Assembly: GCA_031276725.1 (NCBI GenBank)
Contig: JAISMM010000037.1
Location: 1-46,453, forward strand
Direction: 5' to 3'
Source of the DNA: Clostridiales bacterium
Lineage (GTDB): Bacteria > Bacillota > Clostridia > Christensenellales > Pumilibacteraceae
DNA: 46,453 bases
Shown: positions 23,626-32,363 of the stretch, in pieces
Position numbering within the stretch: position 1 is the first letter of the stretch
Layout of the letters: the number at the start of each line of letters is the position of its first letter
Translations under genes and position numbers: made by a program
Notes under the pieces: model-generated
Told to the model about the DNA's origin: nothing
Database searches by the model: none
Seen by the model: only the letters and a program-made list of their open reading frames with translations

Positions 23626-24063
23626 ATGGACAATTCAATGGTGCTGAAAATCGAGGCTCTTAACAAAAACGAGGCGTTCGCCCGCAGCGTCGTCGCGGCG
23701 TTTTGCGTCGAGCTCAACCCCACGCTCGACCAGATTAACGACATAAAGACCGCCGTTTCGGAGGCGGTTACGAACTGCGTCGTTCACGCCTACGAGGGCA
23801 AGGGCGGCGTTATAGAGATCTCGGCGGCGTTAGAGAACCGCACGGTACATATCGAGATTAAGGACTTCGGCGTGGGCATAGCGGACGTCGAGGCGGCGCG
23901 GCGGCCGTTCTTTACGACAAAGCCCGAGCAAGAACGTTCCGGTATGGGATTCACCGTTATGGAGTCGTTTATGGACTCTTTGAGCGTCCTTAGCGCCGAC
24001 GGCGGCGGCGTAACGGTCGTTATGAGCAAGAATCTCGATGTGAATACCGGGCAAGGGGATTAA
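23626..24063 (+). CDS. spoIIAB: Anti-sigma F factor / serine kinase SpoIIAB
   Basis: A 145-residue GHKL-fold kinase that holds sigma-F inactive and phosphorylates SpoIIAA. The N box is IKTAVSEAVTNCVVHAYEG, the G1 box KDFGVGIADVE, and the G2 box QERSGMGFTVMESF. Length equals that of Bacillus SpoIIAB. It lies 17 bp after spoIIAA and 3 bp before sigF. Confidence 0.96.
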   Translation: MDNSMVLKIEALNKNEAFARSVVAAFCVELNPTLDQINDIKTAVSEAVTNCVVHAYEGKGGVIEISAALENRTVHIEIKDFGVGIADVEAARRPFFTTKPEQERSGMGFTVMESFMDSLSVLSADGGGVTVVMSKNLDVNTGQGD

Positions 24064-24066
24064 AAA

Positions 24067-24783
24067 TTGCTGGAACAATCCGAGGTTTTGCGGCTTATCG
24101 TGCTTGCGAAGGACGGCGACGAGGACGCCAAAGCCACTTTAATAAGCGAAAATTCGCCGCTTATCAAGAGCGTAATACGCCGCTTCCGCAACAAGGGAGT
24201 GGAGTACGACGACCTGTATCAGCTTGGCTGTATGGGCTTTTTGAAGGCTATCAAAAATTTTTCGACGGCGTTCGAGGTCAAGTTTTCGACCTACGCCGTG
24301 CCCATGATAGCGGGCGAGGTCAAACGCTTTATACGCGACGACGGCTATATAAAAATTTCGCGCTCGACCAAAACGCTCGCCAAAAAAATCTCGTACTTTG
24401 TGGACGGCTACAAGAACACGCGCCGCAAAAGCCCCACGATCGAGGAGATCGCCGCCGAGTTCGACATAGAACCGCAGGACGCCGTTTTCGCTATGGATTC
24501 GTCCAAGTTTCCGCTGTCGCTGTACGAAAAAAGCGACGACGGCAACGGTCAGGCGCTTATGGACAAGCTCGCCTCTAAGGAGAATACCGATGAAAACCTC
24601 GACCGCATTTTGCTAAAAGACCTTATAAAAAACCTTGCCGAGCGCGAAAAGAAAATAATAATACTGCGCTATTACCGCGACAAAACCCAAAGCGAGGTCG
24701 CCCGCGTTTTGAACGTTTCGCAGGTTCAGGTTTCGCGTTTAGAGGCTAAAATTTTAAGCAAAATTCGCGCCGCCTTCGACTAA
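24067..24783 (+). CDS. sigF: RNA polymerase sigma factor SigF (forespore)
   Basis: A 238-residue sporulation sigma factor. Region 2 contains NKGVEYDDLYQLGCMGFLKAIKNF and FSTYAVPMIAGEVKRFIRDDGYIKISR, region 3 RRKSPTIEEIAAEF, and region 4 the helix-turn-helix REKKIIILRYYRDKTQSEVARVLNVSQVQVSRLE. Start is TTG 24067, tightly coupled to spoIIAB. In this window it is the only sigma gene. Its forespore targets would include spoIVB-type genes through sigma-G. Confidence 0.96.
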   Translation: MLEQSEVLRLIVLAKDGDEDAKATLISENSPLIKSVIRRFRNKGVEYDDLYQLGCMGFLKAIKNFSTAFEVKFSTYAVPMIAGEVKRFIRDDGYIKISRSTKTLAKKISYFVDGYKNTRRKSPTIEEIAAEFDIEPQDAVFAMDSSKFPLSLYEKSDDGNGQALMDKLASKENTDENLDRILLKDLIKNLAEREKKIIILRYYRDKTQSEVARVLNVSQVQVSRLEAKILSKIRAAFD

Positions 24784-24802
24784 AAACACCTTACGGCGTT
24801 TT

Positions 24803-24887
24803 TCCGGCCAAACGCAAATTAGCCGCGCCGATTTACGTTTGACCGGACTTTGATAAGAGTCCTTTTGCGGAGTGAATCCGCAAAAGG
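24803..24887 (+). terminator. Two strong hairpins after sigF (possible terminator)
   Basis: First hairpin: arms from TCCGG (24803) to CCGGA (24847), pairing CCGG, CAAACG/CGTTTG and AAAT/ATTT with two mismatches. Second hairpin: CCTTTTGCGGA (24861-24871), loop GTGAA, TCCGCAAAAGG (24877-24887). Neither has a T-run after it, so termination is likely but not certain. Confidence 0.4.
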
Positions 24888-24892
24888 CAACC

Positions 24893-24943
24893 GAAAATCC
24901 CCCCCCCCGGGGAGAGAGGCGCGTAACGGCCGGGGCAGCTCAA
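24893..24943 (+). repeat. R1 dispersed repeat, copy d (short, degenerate)
   Basis: A run of ten C is followed by GGGGAGAGAGGCGCGTAACG, GCCGGGGCAG and CTCAATTTTCAAGG, which match the two ends of R1 with the middle lost. The second copy of the GGTAGGGAAAGTAG palindrome follows. The 1.07-kb gap 24784-25850 contains only repeats. Confidence 0.5.
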
Positions 24944-24965
24944 TTTTCAAGGTTTTAGCCGCCGA

Positions 24966-25011
24966 TTTTTGGTAGGGAAAGTAGTGAATTCCCTACTTTC
25001 CCTACCAAAAA
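24966..25011. repeat. GGTAGGGAAAGTAG inverted repeat, copy 2
   Basis: TTTTTGGTAGGGAAAGTAG (24966-24984) and its complement (24993-25011) flank TGAATTCC. It matches the palindrome at 6935-6980 except in the centre, where paired positions have changed. It is directly preceded by CCGCCGA in both copies or close to it. Confidence 0.75.
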
Positions 25012-25070
25012 AGGACTCAACGTGTACTTGTTGGGCGAAAATCGCCCGCCGCCGCAAGCGGATATCCCTC

Positions 25071-25317
25071 AAAATTCCCCTCCGGGGAGGGGTGGCAACG
25101 GAGTTGCCGGGGTGGTAAGGGTTTTTGTAGGCGGCATATACAAACCGCCGCGCGGCGGACAATCAACCACCCCGCCGCCGCGCGGTTGGCAATCAACCAC
25201 CCCGCCGCCGTTCGGCGGCACGAACCGAGCCGTCAAACGGCAAAGCCGGTTGTAAGGGCGAGCACCAACCGGAGCACAGCCCGTTAAGAGGCGAGGCACT
25301 CCATAGAGGGGAATTTT
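25071..25317 (+). repeat. R1 dispersed repeat, copy e
   Basis: Starts AAAATTCCCCTCCGGGGAGG and ends CATAGAGGGGAATTTT. It includes GGTGGCAACGGAGTTGCC, two copies of GGCAATCAACCACCCCGCCG-like sequence and CGAACCGAGCCGTCAAACGG. It is preceded by GCCGCCGCAAGCGGATAT, which also precedes copies f and g. Confidence 0.75.
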
Positions 25318-25388
25318 GGGGACGCGTCGAGAGCGACCGACAAGCCGTTTAGGTGAAAATCGCTTGTCTACCGCAAGCGGATATTACT

Positions 25389-25605
25389 AAAAAATTCCCC
25401 TCCGGGGAGGGGTGGCAACGGAGTTGCCGGGGTGGTAAGGGTCATTACGCCACCGCCCCTATAAACCGCTTACAAAAACAAGCAACCACCCCGCCGCCGT
25501 TCGCCGCCACGAACCGAGCCGTCAAACGGCAAAGCCGTTTGCAAGGGCGAGCACCAACCGGAGCACAGCCCGTTAAGAGGCGAGGCACTCCATAGAGGGG
25601 AATTC
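25389..25605 (+). repeat. R1 dispersed repeat, copy f
   Basis: AAAATTCCCCTCCGGGGAGG at the left and CATAGAGGGGAATTC at the right. Its second half is nearly identical to copy e from CGAACCGAGCC to the end (CAAGGGCGAGCACCAACCGG and so on). A leader ACCGCAAGCGGATATTACTA precedes it. Confidence 0.75.
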
Positions 25606-25699
25606 AAGGGACGCGCCGAGAGCGACCGACAAGCCGTTTAGGTGAAAATTGCCCGCCGCCGCAAGCGGAAATTGCCCGCCGCCGCAAGCGGATATTACT

Positions 25700-25749
25700 A
25701 AAAAATTCCCCTCCGGGGATGGCGGACAGGCCCGTTAGGGGGAATTTTT
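25700..25749 (+). repeat. R1 dispersed repeat, copy g (minimal, about 50 bp)
   Basis: Both R1 ends are present, AAAAATTCCCCTCCGGGG and GTTAGGGGGAATTTTT, with only about 18 bp between them. It looks like an internal deletion. The leader ATTGCCCGCCGCCGCAAGCG is doubled just before it (25649-25690). Confidence 0.7.
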
Positions 25750-25815
25750 GCGTACGCGATTATGGAAACTTTTTTTTGCGTGCCGTGAATTTATTCGGAT
25801 ACTGCCTTAGATTGC

Positions 25816-25844
25816 TTGACCGGTGGCGCGATAAAGTGTAAAAT
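25816..25844 (+). promoter_or_regulatory. Promoter for rnhB predicting a leaderless mRNA
   Basis: TTGACC (25816-25821), a 17-bp spacer and TAAAAT (25839-25844) with TG touching the -10. The -10 ends 7 nt before ATG 25851. This is exactly the spacing seen at nadK and atpB, and no SD precedes the ATG. Confidence 0.6.
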
Positions 25845-25850
25845 ATTGGT

Positions 25851-26648
25851 ATGAACGATTCAGAATGTAGAATAAACGGTTTCGGGCGCGGAATAAGGAA
25901 AACGACGCAAGGAGAGGCTTGCGGGAGAGAGCGCCGCGCAACGGAGGAAACGGCGCAAGGCGGTTTTTTTGAGGCTTGCGGGGAAGGACGTCGCCGCGGG
26001 GCGGTAGGAAAATCGGCGGTTACGGCAAGGCTGTTCGGGTACGATTCGGCGTACGGGGCGGCGGTGGTCGCGGGTATGGACGAGGCGGGCAGAGGGCCGC
26101 TGGCGGGGCCGGTGGTTTGCGCCTGCTGCGTGATGGATATGCGCGGGGGCCGGTTTATAGACGGGATTAACGACAGCAAAAGGGTGAGCGAGCGGCTGCG
26201 CGAGGAGCTTTACGGGCTTATAACGGCGGGGGCGCTCGACTATTGCGTGGCGCGTGAGTCGGAGGAAACGATCGACAGAATCAACATTCTTAACGCGACA
26301 AAGCTGTGTATGAAAAGCGCCGCCGAGGGGCTAAAAATTACTCCCGACGTGCTTTTGGTGGACGCGGTAACGGGCTTGGACATAAAAATTAAATACGTTC
26401 CGATTATACGCGGCGACGCGGCGAGCTACAATATCGCGGCGGCGTCCATTTTGGCTAAGGTTACGCGCGACCGCCTTATGCGCGAATACGACAAGATTTA
26501 TCCCGAGTACGGCTTTACGGCGAACAAGGGCTACGGCACGGCGCGTCATATCGCCGCCCTCAAAAAATACGGGCCGTCGCCGATTCACCGCAAAACGTTC
26601 ATAAAGAACTTTGTTTGCGGCGGCGCCGAGGGGAGTCTTTCGGTATGA
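25851..26648 (+). CDS. rnhB: Ribonuclease HII
   Basis: A 265-residue nuclease that cuts RNA in RNA/DNA hybrids and at misincorporated ribonucleotides. The catalytic motif is VAGMDEAGRGPLAGPVV, with further acidic residues in LLVDAV and the conserved YNIAAASILAKVTRDRLM and GYGTARHIAALKKYGPSPIHRKTF. The first 70 residues are basic and Gly/Arg-rich and do not resemble the usual N-terminal extension. A shorter product from a later start is possible, although the promoter spacing supports ATG 25851. It overlaps yraN by ATGA. Confidence 0.93.
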   Translation: MNDSECRINGFGRGIRKTTQGEACGRERRATEETAQGGFFEACGEGRRRGAVGKSAVTARLFGYDSAYGAAVVAGMDEAGRGPLAGPVVCACCVMDMRGGRFIDGINDSKRVSERLREELYGLITAGALDYCVARESEETIDRINILNATKLCMKSAAEGLKITPDVLLVDAVTGLDIKIKYVPIIRGDAASYNIAAASILAKVTRDRLMREYDKIYPEYGFTANKGYGTARHIAALKKYGPSPIHRKTFIKNFVCGGAEGSLSV

Positions 26649-27040
26649 AAATTTTCGGCGGCGGGGGCAATATAACAAAGGGCAAGCGCGGCGAGGACAT
26701 AGCCGCCGACTACTTGCGCAAAAAGGGCTACCGCATACTAAACCGCAACTACACGACCGAATTGGGCGAAATAGATTTGGTTATAACCGACAACTCCGCG
26801 CTGATATTCGTCGAGGTCAAGTGTCGGGCGGGGGACGGCTACGGCACGCCCGCCGAGGCGGTTACCTACCACAAGCGCGGCAAAATTAACCGCGTCGCCG
26901 CGCAGTATATAAAGAAGTTTATGCTTAGCGGGACGGACGTCCGCTTTGACGTGGTGGAGATTTATTTGGACGAAAAGAGAACCGATTTTATGAAAATCAA
27001 CCATATCGAAAACGCGTTCGACAGCTATTTGCGCTACTAG
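26645..27040 (+). CDS. UPF0102 (YraN-like) endonuclease-fold protein
   Basis: A 131-residue protein of the YraN/UPF0102 family with the PD-(D/E)XK-like core. It shows KGKRGEDIAADYLRKKGYRILNRNY, GEIDLVITDNSALIFVEVKCR (acidic and E-x-K motif) and YHKRGKINRVAAQYI. ATG 26645 lies in an ATGA overlap with rnhB, the usual partner in Firmicutes, and is preferred to the upstream in-frame start at 26615. The biological role is not established. Confidence 0.92.
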   Translation: MKIFGGGGNITKGKRGEDIAADYLRKKGYRILNRNYTTELGEIDLVITDNSALIFVEVKCRAGDGYGTPAEAVTYHKRGKINRVAAQYIKKFMLSGTDVRFDVVEIYLDEKRTDFMKINHIENAFDSYLRY

Positions 27041-27054
27041 GAAAAAAACAACGA

Positions 27055-27966
27055 ATGAAGCTCAATTTTAGAAAAATCGAATTGTCCGATCAAAAAATTT
27101 ACGATCGAATTTTAGGTAAAAGCCACAAGTTTTTAGGCTGGGAATATTCCTTTGCCATGATTTGGACGTGGGACGCCGATTCGCAAACGTATATTTGCGA
27201 AAAAGGCGGCACGGCGCTCGTTTACACCGATTTTGAGAGCGAACGCACGTTTTTTCCGCCGCTTTTGACCGACCCGGCCGCCTTACCGGATGCGGTTGAG
27301 ACGATAGCGGATTATTGCGCCGCCGATAACCGCAAATTCAGTATTAACGGGCTTACAAAGGAGCAGGCCGCCGTTTTGGACGCGGACAAATACGTTATCA
27401 AAACCGATCGGGGCGACGCCGACTATATATATTCGGCCGCCGACCTTATCAACCTTACGGGCAAAAAGTACCACGCCAAGCGCAATTTTGTAAACCGCTT
27501 TACCGCCAAGTACGAATACGTTTTCCGCGACTACGCCGCCGCCGACTATCCGCGCGTTTTGGATTTGTACGACCGCTGGTACGAGAACGCGCGGCACGAG
27601 AACAACGATTTGCGCGCCGACGGAATGTTGAGTATGGAACGGCGCGTAACCGAACGCACCCTCGCTTACGCCGACGCGCTCCGCTTAAAAATCGCGGTGA
27701 TCGAGTCGGGCGGCAAAATCATAGCCTTTTCGGCGAATAAAACCGAGGCGAACGGCGTCGCGTTCACGCTTTTAGAAAAAGGCGACGTGGCGTACGAGGG
27801 GATATATCAGGCGGTAAACCAAATGTCGGCCGCGCGTTATTTTAGCGGCGCGGAGCTTGTAAACCGCGAGGAGGATATGAACGTCGAGGGTCTGCGCAAG
27901 GCAAAATTGTCGTACTGTCCGATTATGCTGTTAGAAAAATATTCGCTTACGGGCCGTGAAAAATGA
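27055..27966 (+). CDS. DUF2156-type protein (GNAT-like fold)
   Basis: A 303-residue protein matching DUF2156, related to the aminoacyl-transfer domain of phosphatidylglycerol lysyltransferases: FLGWEYSFAMIWTWDAD at the start, YHAKRNFVNRFTAKYEYVFRDY in the middle and YEGIYQAVNQMSAARYF with VNREEDMNVEGLRKAKLSYCP at the end. There is no membrane part, so it is the soluble stand-alone form. It overlaps the next gene by 4 bp. The pair DUF2156 plus GNAT is common in Clostridia. The substrate is unknown. Confidence 0.83.
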   Translation: MKLNFRKIELSDQKIYDRILGKSHKFLGWEYSFAMIWTWDADSQTYICEKGGTALVYTDFESERTFFPPLLTDPAALPDAVETIADYCAADNRKFSINGLTKEQAAVLDADKYVIKTDRGDADYIYSAADLINLTGKKYHAKRNFVNRFTAKYEYVFRDYAAADYPRVLDLYDRWYENARHENNDLRADGMLSMERRVTERTLAYADALRLKIAVIESGGKIIAFSANKTEANGVAFTLLEKGDVAYEGIYQAVNQMSAARYFSGAELVNREEDMNVEGLRKAKLSYCPIMLLEKYSLTGREK

Positions 27967-28961
27967 TAGAAAATTCAGAGGAATTAAAGGCGCATTACGC
28001 CGACGGCTTTCCCGACGACAGCCCCGGATTTACCGACTTCTTTTTTGATAGATTCGCCGCCGATTCTAACAACGTATTAACCTACCGCGAAAACGGCCGC
28101 CTTATAAGCGCGGGCTATATAGTCGAAAAGCGTGCGCGGCTGTTCGGGCGCGAACGGACGTTCCCGTATATGACGGCGCTTTCCACCGTTAGCGGCGAGC
28201 GCGGCAAAAATAAAATCGTCAACGTTTTGCGCGGAGGCTTTTACCGCTTGCGAAAATCGGGTTACGCGTACTTCGGCCTCTATCCGTTTTCGTACGATTA
28301 CTACAAACGGTTTTCGTTCGCGGATATTTCGTTCGCAAAAAAGTCCGTCGTGGCGGGCGGCGAGGCGGCGGAGCGGCGCGATATTACCGCCGCGACCGCG
28401 ACAAAGCGCGATATAGAGTCGATGGCGCGTATATGCGCGGCTATGGAAAGCCGCTTTGATAACTCGCTTATCTGCGGCGAAAAGCGCGCCCGCGAGCGGT
28501 TGGATGAGTATTCGGTTGACGGCACGCCCTGTTCGGTGCTATCGCTAAACGGCGTCGATTTTGCGTTCGCATACGTCGAAAACGGTCATTTGGACTACTA
28601 TGCCTGTCATAGTACGGGTGTTTTTGCCCGCGCGGAGCCGTTTAAGGGCTTAACCTACTACGATTTCGATGCGCCCGAAGCTCCGTATTTGCAGGGGCGG
28701 ATTGTGGACGCGGAGAGGGCGCTCTTAGACTATCCATACGCGCCTAATCTCGATTACGGCGCGACGGTAAAAATCGCCGACCCTATGATTGAGGAAAACG
28801 ACGCGGCGTTCGCTATTAAAATCAAGGGCGGCGCGGTAAGCCTTAAACGCGTGCAAAGCGCCGATTCCGTCGTCGGAATCGACGTTCTGACGGCGCGGAT
28901 GTTCCTCGGCGGCGGCGGAATATTTTCGGCGTCAAAAAATTTTTTTTGCGACAACTATTGA
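27963..28961 (+). CDS. GNAT-family N-acetyltransferase (Eis-like)
   Basis: A 332-residue protein. The first half has an acetyltransferase pattern: NVLTYRENGRLISAGYIV, YMTALSTVSGERGKNKIVNVLRGGFYRLRKSGYAYFGLYPF, with an RGKN-type acetyl-CoA loop. The second half resembles the sterol-carrier-like end of Eis-type proteins. It overlaps the DUF2156 gene (ATGA). The DNA at 28596-28614 is a variant of the shared palindrome and encodes DYYACHST. The acceptor is unknown. Confidence 0.75.
   Translation: MIENSEELKAHYADGFPDDSPGFTDFFFDRFAADSNNVLTYRENGRLISAGYIVEKRARLFGRERTFPYMTALSTVSGERGKNKIVNVLRGGFYRLRKSGYAYFGLYPFSYDYYKRFSFADISFAKKSVVAGGEAAERRDITAATATKRDIESMARICAAMESRFDNSLICGEKRARERLDEYSVDGTPCSVLSLNGVDFAFAYVENGHLDYYACHSTGVFARAEPFKGLTYYDFDAPEAPYLQGRIVDAERALLDYPYAPNLDYGATVKIADPMIEENDAAFAIKIKGGAVSLKRVQSADSVVGIDVLTARMFLGGGGIFSASKNFFCDNY
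28596..28614. repeat. Intragenic palindrome, variant copy 3 (in the GNAT gene)
   Basis: TACTATGCCTGTCATAGTA. The 7-bp arms TACTATG/CATAGTA are perfect around CCTGT. Read on the other strand it is TACTATGACAGGCATAGTA, which keeps the central CAG of the dxs, recN and alr copies. Confidence 0.7.
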
Positions 28962-28967
28962 TATTGC

Positions 28968-28996
28968 TTGCATAAAATTCTTTCCTGGTGTAAAAT
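28968..28996 (+). promoter_or_regulatory. Promoter for the ATP synthase operon predicting a leaderless atpB mRNA
   Basis: TTGCAT (28968-28973), a 17-bp spacer and TAAAAT (28991-28996) preceded by TG. The -10 ends 7 nt before ATG 29003. No SD is present before atpB, although later genes in the operon have strong ones. Confidence 0.6.
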
Positions 28997-29002
28997 AGGT
29001 AT

Positions 29003-29680
29003 ATGCGGTTTTTGAACGAGATCGACATTTCAATAGTTCCTAAAACGATTGTTGACGGAAAGTTCCCCATAACGGACACCGTTATAAGCGCGTGCGTCGC
29101 TACGGCGGCTATCGTTTTGCTCGCGCTCGCCGTCCGCTTATTCTTTATTCCGCGTTGGAGAAGGGAGTATTGCAAAAAATCGGGCTTCCGCATTTTGATC
29201 GAATACCTTGTCGGAATGTTCGACGACGGCGCGCGCGAGCAGGTCGGGCATAACGGCAGACCCCTGGGCGTGTTCTACTTTTCGTGCGCCGCGCTGATAT
29301 TCTTTTCGACGATGATCGAAATGTTCGGGCTGCGCCCCGCCACGAGCGACTTGTCGCTTACGCTCACGTTCGGGCTGTCGACGTTCCTCATAATAATAGT
29401 GATGGGCTTTAAGGAAAAGGGCGTCAAAAGAATCAAGCACTACCTTGTTCCGCTCTTCGACCTAACCGACGCCGTCGTGCCGCTCTCGATAGCCTTGCGG
29501 ACGTTCGGCAGCGTGTTCTCGGGCTACCTTATAATGCACCTACTCTACGACCTGCCCGTATGGGCGCAATTCGGCATACCCGTGTTGGGGAACGTAATGT
29601 TTACGATTTTCCACGCGATTATACAAAGCTACGTATTTATGTTTTTGTCGCTCAGTCTTATCAACGAGGCGACGGAGTAA
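29003..29680 (+). CDS. atpB: ATP synthase F0 subunit a
   Basis: A 225-residue integral membrane protein with about five to six helices that forms the ion half-channels. The essential arginine lies in [17 protein letters not shown]. The last helix has [19 protein letters not shown], as in the family. It is first in atpB-atpE-atpF-(atpH'-atpA)-atpG-atpD-atpC. There is no atpI before it. Confidence 0.94.
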   Translation: MRFLNEIDISIVPKTIVDGKFPITDTVISACVATAAIVLLALAVRLFFIPRWRREYCKKSGFRILIEYLVGMFDDGAREQVGHNGRPLGVFYFSCAALIFFSTMIEMFGLRPATSDLSLTLTFGLSTFLIIIVMGFKEKGVKRIKHYLVPLFDLTDAVVPLSIALRTFGSVFSGYLIMHLLYDLPVWAQFGIPVLGNVMFTIFHAIIQSYVFMFLSLSLINEATE

Positions 29681-29694
29681 AGGAGGACACACTT

Positions 29695-29958
29695 ATGATA
29701 CTTTCGGCAATCACTCTAATCGTTTCCTTTTTAGGCGCGGTCGACGGGCTTGTGGCTGTCGGCGCGGGAATCGCCGCGTTCACGGGACTCGGGGCGGGCA
29801 TAGGAATCGGCATCGCGACGGGCAAATCCGTCGAGGCGATAGCGCGTCAGCCCGAGGCGGAAAAAAAGATTTTCCGAACGCTTATGATAGGTCTGGTTTT
29901 TGCCGAAACCACGGCCATCTACGGCGTGTTTATCGCGATGCTTACGATAATTATGTAG
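29695..29958 (+). CDS. atpE: ATP synthase F0 subunit c
   Basis: An 87-residue hairpin of two membrane helices around the polar loop ARQPEAEKK. The ion-binding acid is Glu71 in [12 protein letters not shown]. The glutamine that Na+-type rings carry in helix 1 appears to be replaced ([14 protein letters not shown]), so protons are more likely, but the Glu-Thr-Thr leaves this open. ATG 29695 follows AAGGAGG (29680-29686). Longer in-frame starts inside atpB are not used. Confidence 0.95.
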   Translation: MILSAITLIVSFLGAVDGLVAVGAGIAAFTGLGAGIGIGIATGKSVEAIARQPEAEKKIFRTLMIGLVFAETTAIYGVFIAMLTIIM

Positions 29959-30001
29959 CGGCGGCGCGTTTTATAGCGCGCTGTAAAAAAAAGGAGTACG
30001 T

Positions 30002-30499
30002 ATGTCGATATTTACAAAACTTGGTATAACGTGGCAAAGTATGCTCATCTACCTCGCGAATATAATTATTCTCGTGGTGGCGCTTTACTTTTTGCTCTAT
30101 AAGCCGGTATCCAAAATTATCGCCGCCCACCGTCAAAAGTTAAAGGACGTGTTCGACGAAAATCAAAGGCTTAACGCCGAGGCCGCCGAGACTAAGCGCA
30201 AGTACGAGGCGCTTATAGACGACGTAAAGCAGGAGGTCGCCCGTATAGGCGCGGACGCCGCCGCAAAAGCCCAGGTCAAGGCCGACGAGGTTATCGGGCG
30301 GGCGACGGAGCAGGCCGACAACATTATAAGGAACGCCAAGCAAGAGGCTTTCAGCGAGCGCGAGCGGCTAAAAAACGAGCTTTACGATTCGGTGGGCCGC
30401 ATAGCCGTCGATATAGCCCAAAAGGTTTTGGAGCGCGAGGTTTCGGTCGACGATAACCGTCGGCTGATCGACTCGTATTTGACCGAGTGGGAAAGCTAG
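30002..30499 (+). CDS. atpF: ATP synthase F0 subunit b
   Basis: A 165-residue peripheral-stalk protein with one N-terminal membrane helix (about 14-34) and a long charged coiled coil ([30 protein letters not shown]...). ATG 30002 follows AAGGAG. It ends 2 bp before the fused delta-alpha gene. Length is normal, so it does not contain the missing delta domain (unlike the b-delta fusion of mycobacteria). Confidence 0.93.
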   Translation: MSIFTKLGITWQSMLIYLANIIILVVALYFLLYKPVSKIIAAHRQKLKDVFDENQRLNAEAAETKRKYEALIDDVKQEVARIGADAAAKAQVKADEVIGRATEQADNIIRNAKQEAFSERERLKNELYDSVGRIAVDIAQKVLEREVSVDDNRRLIDSYLTEWES

Positions 30500-30501
30500 C
30501 C

Positions 30502-32363
30502 ATGGAACCCGTACGGATAATTTCCGCAACCGAATTGTGCGCCGAGGAGCGCAAAAAAATAGAGGCGGCTTTCGCCAAAAAGCGTAAAGGAAAGCCCGCC
30601 GCTTTTTCGTACGAAATCGATTCGTCGCTTATAGGCGGCGTTTTGGTCATCGACGGCGCCGATTACTACGACGCCAGCATTCGCGGCAAGCTGTCGGTTC
30701 TGCGCCGCGCCGAAATCGTTTCGTCGGATCAGGGCGCGGGCGGCGCCGTCGACATGGCGGAATTAGAAAAGCGCATAAAGGACGCGGTGAGCGGTTTTTC
30801 GTCCGCCGTCGAAAGTCGGGCATCGGGGGTTACGGCGCATTCGGACGGGGGCGGTTCGGTCGGTATAGCGGGGTTAGAAAAGCGCATACGCGACGGTAAG
30901 GGCGGTTTTTCGTCCGTCTTTGAAAAGCAGTCCTCGGGACTCGTAACGTATTCGGGCGACGGCATTATAAGGGTCGGCGGACTTGCCGAGGCAAAGTACG
31001 GCGAGCTTTTGGACATCGAGGGGCGAGTAAAGGCGATAGCCCTCAATTTAGAGGAGGACTCCGTGGGCGCGATAGTCCTCGACGACCCCGAGCGCGTTAC
31101 CGCAAATATGCTCGTTTCGTCCACGGGGCATATGGTCGAGGTGCCGGTGGGCGCGGAGCTTTTGGGGCGCGTGGTTAATCCTCTCGGCGTGCCGATCGAC
31201 GGTTTAGGCGCCGTCAAGACCAAAAAGACGCGTCCCGTCGAGTTCGGCGCGCCCGCGATAATCGACCGGGGACGCGTCAACGAGCCGCTCCAAACGGGCA
31301 TTTTGACGATAGATTCTATGATACCCATCGGGCGCGGCCAGCGCGAGCTTATAATAGGCGACCGCCAAACGGGCAAAACGACGATAGCCGTCGATACGAT
31401 TCTTAATCAAAGGGGCAAGGGCGTTTACTGCGTCTACGTCGCGATAGGGCAAAAGGCGAGCGCGGTCAGCGCGGTGCACCAAACGCTTGCCGAGCACGGC
31501 GCTATGGACTACACCGTCATAGTTTGCTCCACGGCGCGCGATTCGAGTCCCATGCAGTATATGGCGCCGTTTTGCGGCTGCGCGATCGCCGAGGAATTTA
31601 TGTACGCGGGCAAGGACGCCCTTATAATCTACGACGATTTGTCTAAGCACGCGGTGGCATACCGCACTATGAGCCTTTTATTAAAGCGGCCGCCCGGGCG
31701 CGAGGCGTACCCCGGCGACATATTCTATTTGCACTCGCGGCTACTCGAACGCTCCGCAAAGCTGTCGGAGGCTTTGGGCGGCGGCTCGGTAACGGCGCTC
31801 CCGATAGTCGAAACGCAGGCGGGGGATATATCGGCGTATATCCCAACGAACGTCATATCGATTACCGACGGACAGATTTATTTAGAGACGGAGCTTTTTA
31901 ACGCCGGAGTCCGGCCCGCCGTAAACGTGGGCTTGTCGGTTTCGCGCGTGGGATCGAGCGCGCAAATCAAGGCGATGAAAAACATAAGCGGCAAGCTGCG
32001 GCTCGACCTTTCGCAGTACCGCGAATTGGCGGTTTTCGCTCAATTCGGCTCGGAGCTCGACGCGGCGACGTCCGCTATGCTCGAACAGGGCCACCGCACC
32101 ACCGAGAGCTTAAAGCAGGATATTAATTCGCCGCTCGACGTCGAGCATCAGGTAATAATTCTTTATATCACCATGAAGGAGCTTTTGCGCAAGATTCCCG
32201 TCAAGCGCATACGCGAGTTCAACGGCGGCTTTTTGGACTACGTGGACATTAATTTTCCGCAAATAGTAAGTAACATACGCAAAACGCACGAGCTTTCGAT
32301 GGAGGATTCCCTCGATCTCGAAGACGCCGTAAATCAATACAAGGAGTACTTTTTTAAGCGCGA

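Noticed and set aside
24893-25749. CRISPR-like impression from repeated units after sigF
   Set aside because: The R1 copies are long, of unequal length and unevenly spaced, without unique spacers of constant size. No cas genes are present.
26615-26644. Upstream in-frame ATG for the UPF0102 gene
   Set aside because: The added residues come from the rnhB C-terminus in another frame. The ATGA overlap at 26645 is the usual coupling for this pair.
29560-29694. Longer start of atpE inside atpB
   Set aside because: The extra 45 residues are out-of-frame atpB. ATG 29695 has a strong SD and gives the normal c-subunit length.
29695-29958. Na+-driven ATP synthase
   Set aside because: The c subunit has Glu-Thr-Thr at the ion site but lacks the helix-1 glutamine typical of Na+ rings, so a sodium assignment is not supported.
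30729-31376. 215-codon minus-strand frame over atpA
   Set aside because: Pure antisense shadow of a conserved gene, Ser/Pro/Thr-rich with no recognisable domain.
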